45,650 nucleotides of DNA from Paraburkholderia piptadeniae. GTDB lineage: Bacteria; Pseudomonadota; Gammaproteobacteria; Burkholderiales; Burkholderiaceae. Within the stretch, counting starts at the first letter, position 1; each line of letters opens with the position of its first letter. A program made the translations under genes and the position numbers. The DNA lies in the NCBI RefSeq assembly GCF_900007165.1, contig NZ_CYGY02000095.1, forward strand, positions 1 to 45,650. Reading direction: 5' to 3'. Shown one piece after another: positions 1 through 8,448 of the stretch. The notes beneath the pieces are model-generated. The model made no database searches. It was not told where the DNA came from and saw only the letters and a program-made list of their open reading frames with translations.

Positions 1-106
1 CGGCGGTTTCGGCGGCGGCTTTGGCGCGGGTGGTTTCGGTAAAGGCGGCGGCTACGGTGGCGGCTCTGGATCAGGCGGCGGTCACGGCGGTGGCAGCGGA
101 CACTAG
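1..106 (+). CDS. C-terminal tail of a glycine-rich protein (partial)
   Basis: Reading from base 2 gives about 34 residues made almost only of Gly with Phe, Tyr, Ser, His and one Lys, ending at TAG 104-106. The start lies outside the window. Gly-rich tails like this end several TPM-domain (YgcG-type) membrane-anchored proteins in Burkholderiaceae, but nothing diagnostic is visible, so function is not assigned. The reading frame is supported by the regular GGC/GGT codon pattern and by the strong hairpin that follows at 184-222. Confidence 0.55.
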   Translation, partial: GGFGGGFGAGGFGKGGGYGGGSGSGGGHGGGSGH

Positions 107-183
107 GAACCAACGGACGACGCCCCGCGCCGTTCCCCCCGAACAACAATCACGCAACGCGCAGACGCTTCCCGGCCCGCATT

Positions 184-222
184 GGCGGTGACGTTCCGAT
201 TCCCCGAACGAACGTCACCGCC
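184..222. terminator. Strong hairpin between the Gly-rich gene and the aldo/keto reductase
   Basis: A perfect 12-bp stem, GGCGGTGACGTT at 184-195 with AACGTCACCGCC at 211-222, encloses a 15-base loop. There is no T-tract on either side, so it may be an imperfect bidirectional terminator between two converging genes (the upstream tail on plus, the reductase on minus) or an mRNA-protecting stem. The rest of 107-307 shows no gene. Confidence 0.5.
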
Positions 223-307
223 TAAGCGGTGCGCCAGCCAAAACATCAAACTCACGACGGCCGCAGATCACCCAGTTCAACTCACTCAAACCCAACGCAT
301 CTCGAGC

Positions 308-1153
308 TCAAAGCATCTCGAGTGGCCGCTTGCTTTTCGGCGGACGAAAGTGTGCGTCGATGGCGGCAAGGTCATCGGTGGAAAGACGAAGCTCGAGCGC
401 GCGTGCGTTGTCGCGCACATGCTCGATGCGTCCGGACTTCGGAATCGCAAATACCTCAGGCTGCCGCAGCACCCACGCAAGCGCGACCTGAAACACAGAA
501 ACGCTGTGCGCATCGGCGATATCGTCGAGTGGCGAGCGCTTCGGCAGCCGCGCGTGATCGACGGGGCTATACGCCATCGCGGGCATCTTGCGTTCCGCGA
601 GCCAGGGGAACAGATCGAACTCCGGCCCGCGCCGCGCGACGTTGTAGAGAATCTGATTGGTCGCGCACGCGTCGCCATGTGGAACGGCGACGAGCTCTTT
701 CATATCGTCGACGTCGAAGTTGCTCACGCCCCAGTGACGTATCTTGCCGTCGCGACGCAGCGCTTCGAAGCCGGCGACCGTCTCCTCGAGCGGCACCGAT
801 CCGCGCCAGTGCAGCAGATACAGATCGATGCTATCCGTCTTCAGGCGCTTCAACGACTGCTCGCACGCATGCTGCACGCCGCGTTTGCTCGCGTTGTGCG
901 GATAGACCTTGCTGACGAGAAACACATCGTCGCGCAGACCGTGCAACGCCTCGCCCAATAGCGATTCCGTCGCGCCTTCGCCGTACATTTCAGCCGTATC
1001 GATCAACGTCATGCCCAGTTCGATGCCGCCACGCAGCGCCTCGATTTCGGCCTTGCGGCGCGACGGATGCTCGCCCATCTCCCACGTGCCCTGCCCCAGC
1101 TTCGGAATGCGCTCGCCGTCGGGCAGCGTCACGCTGGCGATGTCGTTCGTCAT
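308..1153 (-). CDS. Aldo/keto reductase
   Basis: A 281-residue NAD(P)H-dependent aldo/keto reductase of the TIM-barrel superfamily, probably cytosolic. The catalytic tetrad is visible: Asp52 and Tyr57 (DTAEMYG), Lys82 (VSKVYP) and His115 (LLHW). The C-terminal cofactor-binding segment 'IPKSGRIEHVRDN' is also intact. Length is normal for the short bacterial members (YeaE/DkgA type). The ATG at 1153 is preceded on the minus strand by GAGGAA at a good distance. It is divergent from the GntR regulator at 1331 with 177 bp between starts, so the regulator could control it, but no operator is obvious. The substrate cannot be told from sequence. Confidence 0.9.
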   Translation of the reverse strand: MTNDIASVTLPDGERIPKLGQGTWEMGEHPSRRKAEIEALRGGIELGMTLIDTAEMYGEGATESLLGEALHGLRDDVFLVSKVYPHNASKRGVQHACEQSLKRLKTDSIDLYLLHWRGSVPLEETVAGFEALRRDGKIRHWGVSNFDVDDMKELVAVPHGDACATNQILYNVARRGPEFDLFPWLAERKMPAMAYSPVDHARLPKRSPLDDIADAHSVSVFQVALAWVLRQPEVFAIPKSGRIEHVRDNARALELRLSTDDLAAIDAHFRPPKSKRPLEML

Positions 1154-1330
1154 GTTCGATTCCTCGCAGATGATGTGATGTCGATGCGCGCGTCACTGCA
1201 TGTCACGCATCGGCTGGCGCAACGAGTGTAGCGCCTGATCGCGAAACGCATCGGCGTCCCGGCAAAACCCCGCTATAACGCAGCGCGCCAATGTCATAGA
1301 ATTGCCGCTTGCCCTTCTTGCGTCCGTCTC

Positions 1331-2077
1331 ATGAATCCAGCCTCGGAAGACCGCTGGCGCGACCTGCGCCCGGACCCGGAAAACGACACTCCGCTGTATC
1401 TTCAGCTCGCCCGCAAGCTCGGCAATGCGATCCACGAGAACCGCTGGAACGCAGGCGAAGCGCTGCCGTCGGAGCGCGTGTTGTCGGAAGCGCTCGGCGT
1501 ATCGCGGATCACCGCGCGCAAGGCGATCGCGCTGCTCGTCGAACAAGGGCTGATCCGTCGTTCGCAAGGCGCGGGCAGCTTCATCACGCCGCGCTATGAA
1601 GACCCGCTGTCGCGCCTGTCGAGCTTCAGCGAAATGCTGCGCCGGCGCGGCTTCACGCCGAGCTCGCAGTGGCTTTCGCGCGAGATCGTGCCTGCCAACC
1701 GCGATGAAGTGATCCAGCTCGGGCTGTCGCCCGCTGCCGCCGTCACGCGCTTGCGCCGCTTGCGTCTCGCGGACGGCATCGTGATGGCCGTCGAGAACTC
1801 GACGTTCCCCGCTTCGATCATTCCCGATCCGCAGGCCATCGGCGATTCGCTGTACACGTATCTCGAACAGCGTGGGCTGACGATCGTGCGCGCGTTGCAG
1901 CACTTCCGCGCGGTCAACGCGAGCGACGAGATCGCGCAGCAGATGAGCATCGCGCCGAACGAAGCGCTGCTGCTGATCACGCGCGTCGGCTACACGGCAG
2001 ACCAGCGCGCGATCGAGCTCACCGACACCTACTGCCGCAACGACTACTACGACTTCGTCGCCGAGCTGCGCAAGTAG
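1331..2077 (+). CDS. GntR-family transcriptional regulator (HutC/UTRA type)
   Basis: A 248-residue regulator. The N-terminal winged HTH covers about residues 18-86 and has the GntR signature (PLYLQLARKL, LPSERVLSEALGVSRITARKAI, with the GxGSF wing). A UTRA ligand-binding domain follows (about 105-245, ending in 'DTYCRNDYYDFVAEL'). This architecture is that of HutC/NagR/YvoA/PhnF regulators, which sense sugar phosphates, urocanate or similar small molecules. The overall look is closest to NagR-like proteins, but no nag genes are next to it, so the ligand is unknown. It is divergent from the aldo/keto reductase. A weak -10-like TATAAC lies at 1274-1279. The start codon lacks a clear Shine-Dalgarno sequence. 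Confidence 0.88.
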   Translation: MNPASEDRWRDLRPDPENDTPLYLQLARKLGNAIHENRWNAGEALPSERVLSEALGVSRITARKAIALLVEQGLIRRSQGAGSFITPRYEDPLSRLSSFSEMLRRRGFTPSSQWLSREIVPANRDEVIQLGLSPAAAVTRLRRLRLADGIVMAVENSTFPASIIPDPQAIGDSLYTYLEQRGLTIVRALQHFRAVNASDEIAQQMSIAPNEALLLITRVGYTADQRAIELTDTYCRNDYYDFVAELRK

Positions 2078-2107
2078 CGCGCGTCGGCTCCGGCCGATCG
2101 CGAAGGC

Positions 2108-3502
2108 TCAGTCTTCCCAGCGCGCCGCATCGGTGCCGATCGGCACAGGCGGCCGCGCATAAAACGCGGGTGTCTCCGACATCTGCTCGGCAGGCGCCGC
2201 CGCACGCACGCGGCCGAACGGCGAGTCGACTTCGTGCAGACAGTCCTGCACGTCGTCGTAGGTCACGTCGGGCACGCGCCAGCCGCCCTCGATCTGTCCC
2301 ATCGATTGCAGCCAGCGCCCCGTCTGCGCAAGCGACAGCCGCACGTGCCAGCTGCCGCCCTCCTGCGCGCGGCGCGCGAGCGCGACCATCGCGCCGAAAG
2401 CCGCCAGATAGCCCGTCGCATGATCGAGCGCCTGACACGGCAGATGCTTCGGCCCTTCGACGCCCGCCGCGTGGCTTTCCGTGTACGCGATGCCGCTCGC
2501 CGACTGCACGAGGCTGTCGAAGCCGCGCCGCGTCGCCCACGGACCCGCATGCCCATACGCCGAAATCGACACGCAGACGATGCCTGGCCTGATCCGCGCG
2601 AGCGCCTCGGGCGCGAAGCCGCGCGCCGCGAGCGAGCCGGGCCGGTACGCCTGAAGGAACACATCGGCGTCGGCGGCGAGCGCGTGCAACTGCTCGCGCG
2701 CGGCGGACTCGCGCAGATCGAGCGTCGCCGAGCGCTTGCCGCGGCCATTGTCGATGACGAGCGGCGCGATGTTCGGCAGATGCGGCCCGTTGATCACCAA
2801 TACGTCCGCGCCATGCTGCGCGAGCGCGCGCCCTGCCACGGGTCCCGCGATGATCCGCGACAGATCGAGCACGCGCGTCCCCGTCAGCGGCCGCTGCGCT
2901 GCGTCCCGCCCCGGTGCTTCCGGCGGCGCGTCGCCGATCCGTTCGATTTCGAAGAGCGGCAGATCCGCAATCGCCTTCGCCTGGTCGAGCGCCGCCCACT
3001 CGCGCGGCGAGCGGATCAGCGCGGCGCACAGGCCGGCGTCGGCGAGCGTCTGATCGAGCTTCGCGCCTTCCCAGCCGCGTATCGCTTCGGCCACTGCGCC
3101 CGGGTCGCCGTCGCAGCCGAGCACTTTCAGCACGCCTTGCAGATGATGCCGAAAGTTCGTGTGCAACTGGACCCAGCGGCCATCGCGCGTCGAGTAAAAG
3201 CCCGTGACGGGATGGCGCAACTCGGGCGGCAGGCCATCGTTGACGCGTAGATAACGCTCGCTGCGAAACGCAACGAGCGCGCGCCGCACGCTCACATCGA
3301 CGCGCTGCATGCGGCCCGTGCGCAGCCTGAAGCATTCGGCGGCGGCCAGCCCCATCGCGGCAATCGATGCGCTCGCGAGCGTCCCGACGCGGAACACGGA
3401 AGGCAGCGCCGGGTCATTGCCGTCGATGGCCGCGTAAGCGAGCAAGGCCGGATCGCAACCGGCAACGGACCACAGATGATCGAGAGCGAGCTGGGGCGTC
3501 AT
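2108..3502 (-). CDS. CaiB/BaiF family CoA-transferase
   Basis: A 464-residue family III CoA-transferase, a type that moves CoA between acyl groups through enzyme-bound anhydride/thioester intermediates. The core begins near residue 208 with 'LTGTRVLDLSRIIAGPVAGR' and contains the RGKRSATLDL stretch. The Asp in 'CQALDHATGYLAAFGAM' sits where the catalytic Asp of this family (Asp169 of formyl-CoA transferase) is expected. The first ~200 residues resemble the distal half of the same fold, so the protein may be a permuted or duplicated arrangement. It is divergent from the HTH-citrate synthase gene across a 124-bp AT-rich gap. Shared acyl-CoA chemistry suggests one pathway, substrate unknown. Confidence 0.88.
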   Translation of the reverse strand: MTPQLALDHLWSVAGCDPALLAYAAIDGNDPALPSVFRVGTLASASIAAMGLAAAECFRLRTGRMQRVDVSVRRALVAFRSERYLRVNDGLPPELRHPVTGFYSTRDGRWVQLHTNFRHHLQGVLKVLGCDGDPGAVAEAIRGWEGAKLDQTLADAGLCAALIRSPREWAALDQAKAIADLPLFEIERIGDAPPEAPGRDAAQRPLTGTRVLDLSRIIAGPVAGRALAQHGADVLVINGPHLPNIAPLVIDNGRGKRSATLDLRESAAREQLHALAADADVFLQAYRPGSLAARGFAPEALARIRPGIVCVSISAYGHAGPWATRRGFDSLVQSASGIAYTESHAAGVEGPKHLPCQALDHATGYLAAFGAMVALARRAQEGGSWHVRLSLAQTGRWLQSMGQIEGGWRVPDVTYDDVQDCLHEVDSPFGRVRAAAPAEQMSETPAFYARPPVPIGTDAARWED

Positions 3503-3559
3503 GATGAGCGCGCATCCGGAAAAAAGGCGTGACTCAGTCTAGAATTGCAGCTCGCCATG

Positions 3560-3583
3560 ATCAATCTTGATTCATATAATCAA
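3560..3583. promoter_or_regulatory. Candidate operator: alternating ATCAA/TTGAT half-sites
   Basis: In the divergent gap 3503-3626 there are three alternating half-sites: ATCAA 3560-3564, TTGAT(T) 3567-3572 and AATCAA 3578-3583. They form two overlapping inverted repeats, one with a 2-base spacer and one (TTGATT-N5-AATCAA) with a 5-base spacer. The surrounding AT-rich run 3559-3600 stands out in this GC-rich sequence. This is a plausible binding site for the HTH domain of the adjacent citrate-synthase fusion or another regulator of both divergent genes. Confidence 0.45.
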
Positions 3584-3626
3584 CATATATTGTTTTCTTT
3601 GGCTTTCGCGCTCCGATATCACACAA

Positions 3627-4874
3627 ATGAGGACCCAAGCGACGCCCGCTCCGCGCTACCTGTCCGCCGACGAAGCCGCCGCGATGCTCGGCATCAGCGT
3701 CACGACGCTCTATGCGTACGTCAGCCGGGGCATGTTGCGCTCGACGCCCGATGCGGACAGCAAGCGGCGTCTCTACGATGCCGACGAAGTGCGGCGTCTT
3801 GCGCGCCGCAAGGAAGACGGCAAGCGCGCGGGCAAGGTCGCGCAGAAAGTATTGGATTGGGGCGTGCCCGTGCTCGAATCGTCGATCACGCTGATCGCGG
3901 ACGGCAAGCTGCTGTACCGGGGCCGCGACGCGATCGAACTGGCGCGCATGGCCACGCTGGAGGAAGTGGCGGCGCTGCTGTGGGAATGCAGCGCGCGGCG
4001 CATCGCCGACGCGCCCGCCGCGCCGCTCGCGGCCGCGCAATGGTCGGCGTGGCTGAAGCTGTGGAGCGACAGCGCGCCGCTCGACCGCGCTCTGGTGCTG
4101 CTGCCCGCGGCCGCCGCACAGATGCCGCGCGTCTGGGCACTCGGCCGCGATGCGCAACTCGACAATGCGTGCGCGCTGATCCGGCTGCTGGCGGGCGCGA
4201 TGATCTCCGCTGCGCCATCGAACGATCCGCTTCACAAGCAGCTCGCGAGCGCGTGGGGCGTGCGCAATCGCGCGCAGACCAACCTGCTGCGCGCGGCGCT
4301 CGTCGCCTGCGCGGATCACGAACTGAACGCGTCGACGTTCACAGTGCGCTGCATCACGTCGACGGGCACGCATCTGTTTGGTGCCGTCGCGGGCGGACTC
4401 GCCGCGCTGTCTGGGCCTCGGCACGGCGGGGAAACGGCACGCATCGCCGCGTTGTTCGACGAAGCCGCGCGAGCCGCCGATCTCGACCGCTATCTCGCGA
4501 CGCGGCTCGCGCATTCGGAGCATGGGGCGGCTGGTCCGGCGCTATCGGGCTTCGGTCATCCGCTGTATCCGGACGGCGATCCGCGTGCGCGTCTGCTACT
4601 CGATCTGCTCGGACAATGCGCGCTGGCGCGCTCGTCGCTGGCCGAAGTGCAAAGGCTTGCGCGCGCCGTGCGCGACACGACGGGCGCCGAGCCGACCGTC
4701 GATTACGCGCTCGCGGCCGTCGAGCGGGTGCTCGGCCTGCCTGCCGGCGCGGCCTTCACGCTGTTCGCAGTGGGCCGCGTGACGGGCTGGATCGCGCATG
4801 CGATCGAGCAGACCAGCGACGGCCGCCTGATCCGTCCGCGCGCAAGATACATCGGTGCGTATGAAGCGGCCTGA
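3627..4874 (+). CDS. Citrate synthase-family protein with N-terminal HTH domain
   Basis: A 415-residue fusion. Residues about 10-60 form an excisionase/MerR-like helix-turn-helix (YLSADEAAAMLGISVTTLYAYV, then a wing with RRLYDADEVRRL). The remainder is a citrate synthase fold. Catalytic features are intact: LNASTF, the His of GPRHGG, the His of GFGHPLYPDGDPRA, and the Asp of PTVDYALAAVERVLGLP. The closing RLIRPRARYIG also matches the family. The enzyme should therefore be able to condense acetyl-CoA or another acyl-CoA with an oxo acid, while the HTH suggests DNA binding. The ATG at 3627 was chosen because the HTH starts right after it; upstream TTG starts run into the operator-like region. 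No clear Shine-Dalgarno is visible. A role in house-keeping citrate synthesis is unlikely. Confidence 0.88.
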   Translation: MRTQATPAPRYLSADEAAAMLGISVTTLYAYVSRGMLRSTPDADSKRRLYDADEVRRLARRKEDGKRAGKVAQKVLDWGVPVLESSITLIADGKLLYRGRDAIELARMATLEEVAALLWECSARRIADAPAAPLAAAQWSAWLKLWSDSAPLDRALVLLPAAAAQMPRVWALGRDAQLDNACALIRLLAGAMISAAPSNDPLHKQLASAWGVRNRAQTNLLRAALVACADHELNASTFTVRCITSTGTHLFGAVAGGLAALSGPRHGGETARIAALFDEAARAADLDRYLATRLAHSEHGAAGPALSGFGHPLYPDGDPRARLLLDLLGQCALARSSLAEVQRLARAVRDTTGAEPTVDYALAAVERVLGLPAGAAFTLFAVGRVTGWIAHAIEQTSDGRLIRPRARYIGAYEAA

Positions 4875-4911
4875 CGGCGGATTGGGCCACGTCGCTATCT
4901 GAAACCGCGCG

Positions 4912-5232
4912 TCAGGCCGCAAGCAGCCAGCGCGGCATCCACGTCCAGCGCGCCGCGCGCTGCCGCTGAACGCGCAGCGTGTCGCCCATCTCGCGCCCGC
5001 CGCCTGCAACCGTCAGCGACAGCCGCGCGCCTTCGCTTCCCGCGCTCAGCCACGCGACGGCGCCGCGCTTCAGTTCGAACGACTCGCCCGGCGCGAACCA
5101 ATAGTCCTCTGCATCGCCTTCGACCGTCAGCCACAGTTCGCCGGCCAGCACGTTCACCGCGAGCGGCTGCGCGACCCGCCAGGCGCTCGCCGGCTCGCCG
5201 TGTTCAAGTTCGAAAGTACGGATTTCACGCAT
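4912..5232 (-). CDS. DUF2917 domain protein
   Basis: A 106-residue protein of the DUF2917 family: an N-terminal MREIRTFEL, then a cupin-like run of short beta strands with 'LAGELWLTVEGDAEDYWFAPGESF' spanning residues 29-52. No signal peptide or catalytic residues are seen. Function is unknown. AAGGAG lies 7 bases before the ATG, fixing the start. It is divergent from the MocR-type regulator at 5418, and this pairing is common in Burkholderiaceae as far as I recall, so the regulator may control it. Its end converges on the citrate synthase gene with a 37-bp gap and no clear terminator. Confidence 0.82.
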   Translation of the reverse strand: MREIRTFELEHGEPASAWRVAQPLAVNVLAGELWLTVEGDAEDYWFAPGESFELKRGAVAWLSAGSEGARLSLTVAGGGREMGDTLRVQRQRAARWTWMPRWLLAA

Positions 5233-5300
5233 CGCAGTGCTCCTTGAAAAGCTTTTTCGCTTGCATCCATTATTGGCGTGCGATGATGGCTAACACATGC

Positions 5301-5350
5301 ACAGTGCTGAACAGTTTCCAAAGAACTGTACAGCCAGAAAACCTGACAGT
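5301..5350. promoter_or_regulatory. Candidate MocR operator with repeated ACAGT elements
   Basis: The gap between the DUF2917 gene and the MocR gene contains ACAGT at 5301-5305 and again at 5311-5315 (a 10-bp direct repeat), its inverse ACTGT at 5325-5329, and ACAGT at 5346-5350. The perfect 8-bp palindrome CTGTACAG is at 5326-5333. MocR/GabR-type regulators commonly bind direct repeats near their own promoter, so this cluster is a fair candidate autoregulatory site. Confidence 0.45.
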
Positions 5351-5417
5351 TGTCGGCGCTTCGACCGTGACACATGCACGTCACAGACGAAGGACGAAGC
5401 GCGAAGGAATACACGCC

Positions 5418-6830
5418 ATGAAGCTCGACATCGAACTGAACCGCGACAACGGCGTGCCGCTCACCGAGCAGATCGTGAGCGGCGTGCAGGAATGGATACG
5501 CTCGCGCACCGCGCATCCGGGCGCGCGGCTGCCGTCGATCCGCCAGTTCGCCGCCGCTAACGACATCAGCCGCTTTCCCGTGATTGAGGCGTATGACCGG
5601 CTCGTGTCGCTCGGCTATCTGGATTCGCGTCCCGGCTCGGGTTTTTACGTGGCGGAGCGGCATCGCGCGTCGATGGCATGCCAGGGCGCATCCGATCCGC
5701 GCCGTGCCGAGGAAGAATCGGTGCACATTCTTCAGCAGTTCAATCATCCCGGCGAATCGCTGAAGCTCGGCAGCGGCTTCATCCCCGAAGCGTGGCGCGA
5801 CATGGACAGCCTCGCGCAGGCGATCCGCTACGTGTCGCGCACCGACGGTGCGAGCATGATCGATTACGCGACGCCGCTCGGCAACGCGGCGCTGCGCGAG
5901 CATCTGCAGGGGCGCGTCGCGCAGCTCGGCATCGAAGCGGACGCGTCGCAGATCCTCATCACGTTCGGCGCGAGCCAGGCGATGGATCTGCTGATGCGCT
6001 ACATGCTGAAGCCCGGCGACACGATCCTTGTCGAAGACCCCGGCTACTACAATTTCAACGGCCTGCTGAAGCTGCATGGCGTGAATCTCGTCGGCATTCC
6101 CCGCACGCGCACAGGTCCCGATCTCGATGTATTGCAGGCACAGTTGGAGAAGCATCGGCCGAAGCTCTTCTTCATCAACTCGGTGTTTCACAACCCAACG
6201 GGCACGACGATCGCTCCGCCCGTCGCGTTCCGTCTGCTGCAACTGGCGCGCGAGCACGGCTTCAAGATTCTCGAAGACGACATCTACGCGGACTTCCAGG
6301 CGGAGCCGACCGATCGCCTCGCAACACTCGATCAGCTCGAACACGTGATCTACATCGGCGGCCTGTCGAAGACGCTGTCGTCGTCGCTGCGCATTGGCTA
6401 TGTGATCGCGGACCATGCAACCATCAAGGATCTCGCCGACATCAAGATGCTGACGAGCATCGGCGGATCGCGTTTCGCGGAAGCGGTGACTGTCGCGTTG
6501 CTCGAACGCGGGATGTATCGCAAGCATCTGGAAAGATTGCGCCGGCGCATGCGCGATGCGCTCGGTGCGACGGTGCAGACGCTGGAGATGAGCGGCTGGC
6601 AGGTGTTCGAAAATCCGCTGGGCGGCAAGTTCGTGTGGGCGCGCGTGCCGCACGTCGACGATGCGCAGCGGCTGGTGGACTGCGGCACGCCGCTCGGCGT
6701 GACGGTCGCGCCCGGCAGCTACTTCCGCCCGAACGCGGAAACGAGCCCGTGGATACGCATCAACGCCGCGTTCGCGAACGATCCGCGCGCGCGGGCATTC
6801 TTCGAGGCAGCGGCGCAACTGAAGCCATGA
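5418..6830 (+). CDS. MocR-type regulator (GntR HTH + aminotransferase-like domain)
   Basis: A 470-residue protein. A GntR winged HTH occupies about residues 10-78 (PLTEQIVSGVQEWI, LPSIRQFAAANDISRFPVIEAYDRL, RPGSGFYV). A fold-type I aminotransferase-like domain follows, with HNPTG, EDDIYADF and the PLP-binding Lys318 (GGLSKTLSSSLRIGY) all present, so PLP binding is expected. MocR proteins usually act as PLP- or amine-responsive regulators rather than enzymes. The start at 5418 is preceded by GAAGGAA and places the HTH at the usual distance; longer in-frame starts would run through the operator-like repeats at 5301-5350. Targets are probably itself and the divergent DUF2917 gene. Confidence 0.9.
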   Translation: MKLDIELNRDNGVPLTEQIVSGVQEWIRSRTAHPGARLPSIRQFAAANDISRFPVIEAYDRLVSLGYLDSRPGSGFYVAERHRASMACQGASDPRRAEEESVHILQQFNHPGESLKLGSGFIPEAWRDMDSLAQAIRYVSRTDGASMIDYATPLGNAALREHLQGRVAQLGIEADASQILITFGASQAMDLLMRYMLKPGDTILVEDPGYYNFNGLLKLHGVNLVGIPRTRTGPDLDVLQAQLEKHRPKLFFINSVFHNPTGTTIAPPVAFRLLQLAREHGFKILEDDIYADFQAEPTDRLATLDQLEHVIYIGGLSKTLSSSLRIGYVIADHATIKDLADIKMLTSIGGSRFAEAVTVALLERGMYRKHLERLRRRMRDALGATVQTLEMSGWQVFENPLGGKFVWARVPHVDDAQRLVDCGTPLGVTVAPGSYFRPNAETSPWIRINAAFANDPRARAFFEAAAQLKP

Positions 6831-6981
6831 CGAACGGCGAGGCGCGCGGCTTGCTTCCTCTGCCCGCGTGCCTTTTGCTCACCGCCTGCGCGCGTTCTGC
6901 TCGTGCGGCCCCGTCATACGGGCACTGCGCTTTTTCCTTAGAATGTGGGCTGCCCCCGCCCAGCCGTCCTTCCTAGCGTTC

Positions 6982-8448
6982 ATGTCCGAGTCGACCGAAT
7001 CGAGATCATCCGCAGCCCATCGCACTGCTCAGACCGCGCCCACTGCCCGCTCGCTGTCGGTGATGTTGTGGATCGTCGCGACGGGCTTCTTCATGCAAAC
7101 GCTCGATTCGACGATCGTCAACACCGCGTTGCCCGCGATGGCGACGAGTCTCGGCGAGCTGCCGTTGCGCATGCAATCAGTCGTGATCGCGTATTCGCTG
7201 ACGATGGCCTTGATGATTCCCGTCTCCGGCTGGCTCGCGGACAAGCTCGGCACGCGGCGCGTGTTCATGAGCGCGATCCTGATCTTCACCGTCGGCTCGC
7301 TGCTGTGCGCGAACGCGCATACGCTCACGCAACTGGTGATCTATCGCGTGCTGCAAGGCGTCGGCGGCGCGATGCTGCTGCCTGTCGGACGCCTCGCCGT
7401 GCTGCGCGTGTTCCCCGCCGAACGCTATCTGCCCGCGCTGTCGTTCGTCGCGATTCCGGGCCTGATCGGCCCGCTGATCGGACCGACACTCGGCGGCTGG
7501 CTCGTCAAGATCGCTTCGTGGCACTGGATCTTTCTGATCAACATACCTGTCGGCATCGCGGGCGTGATCGCGACGTTCATCTTCATGCCCGACAGCCGCA
7601 ATCCCGACACCGCGCCGTTCGACATCAAAGGCTATGTGCTGCTGATCGTCGGCATGGTGTCGATCTCGATGGCGCTCGACGGGCGCACCGAGTTTTCCAT
7701 TCAGCATGCAACGGTGCTGATGCTACTGATTCTTTCGCTCGGCTGTTTCGTCGCCTACGGATTGCATGCGGTGCGTGCAGCGAACCCGATCTTCTCCCTC
7801 GATCTCTTCAAGATCCATACGTTCAGCGTCGGCCTGCTCGGCAATCTGTTCGCGCGGATCGGCAGCGGCGCAATGCCGTATCTGATTCCGCTGCTGTTGC
7901 AGGTGAGCCTCGGCTATAGCGCATTCGAAGCGGGCCTGATGATGCTGCCCGTCGCTGCCGTCGGCATGTCGTCGAAGCGCCTCGTCACGAACCTCATCAT
8001 GAAGTACGGCTACCGGCGCGTGCTCGTGTCGAACACTGTGCTCGTCGGCCTCGCGATGGCGAGCTTCTCGCTGACGAGCGTGCATCAGCCGCTGTGGCTG
8101 CGCCTCGTGCAGCTCGCACTCTTCGGTGGCGTCAACTCGATGCAGTTCACCGCGATGAACACGCTGACACTGAAAGACCTCGGCACGGGCGGCGCGAGCA
8201 GCGGCAACAGTCTCTTCTCGCTCGTGCAGATGCTCGCGATGAGTCTCGGCGTCACCGTCGCGGGCGCGCTGCTCACGACGTTCACGGGCCTCATCCCGCG
8301 CGTGACGGCCGCGAACTCGCTGCCCGCCTTTCACGCGACGTTCCTGTGCGTCGGCCTGATCACGGCCGCGACGTCGTGGATCTTCGCGCAGTTGTCGGCC
8401 GACATCCGGCAGCCCGCGAAGCGCGCCGATCCGCAGGAACGCACGTGA
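6982..8448 (+). CDS. mdtD: MFS multidrug efflux transporter, DHA2 (EmrB/QacA) family, MdtD-like
   Basis: A 488-residue inner-membrane proton-coupled drug transporter with about 13-14 hydrophobic segments. Family motifs are clear: 'GFFMQTLDSTIVNTALP' in helix 1 (motif D1), GWLADKLGTRRVF (motif A), LQGVGGAMLLPVGRLAVLR (motif B), GPTLGGWLVKIASWHWIFLINIP (motif C). Resemblance to E. coli MdtD extends along the full length, including 'NTLTLKDL...SSGNSL' near the end. The start at 6982 gives a short Ser/Thr-rich cytosolic N-terminus. It lies 151 bp after the MocR gene on the same strand. Substrate unknown; the mdtD symbol is by resemblance only. Confidence 0.87.
   Translation: MSESTESRSSAAHRTAQTAPTARSLSVMLWIVATGFFMQTLDSTIVNTALPAMATSLGELPLRMQSVVIAYSLTMALMIPVSGWLADKLGTRRVFMSAILIFTVGSLLCANAHTLTQLVIYRVLQGVGGAMLLPVGRLAVLRVFPAERYLPALSFVAIPGLIGPLIGPTLGGWLVKIASWHWIFLINIPVGIAGVIATFIFMPDSRNPDTAPFDIKGYVLLIVGMVSISMALDGRTEFSIQHATVLMLLILSLGCFVAYGLHAVRAANPIFSLDLFKIHTFSVGLLGNLFARIGSGAMPYLIPLLLQVSLGYSAFEAGLMMLPVAAVGMSSKRLVTNLIMKYGYRRVLVSNTVLVGLAMASFSLTSVHQPLWLRLVQLALFGGVNSMQFTAMNTLTLKDLGTGGASSGNSLFSLVQMLAMSLGVTVAGALLTTFTGLIPRVTAANSLPAFHATFLCVGLITAATSWIFAQLSADIRQPAKRADPQERT

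Noticed and set aside
3567..3626. Upstream TTG start for the citrate synthase fusion
   Set aside because: It would translate the AT-rich operator-like inverted repeats; the ATG at 3627 begins right before the conserved HTH.
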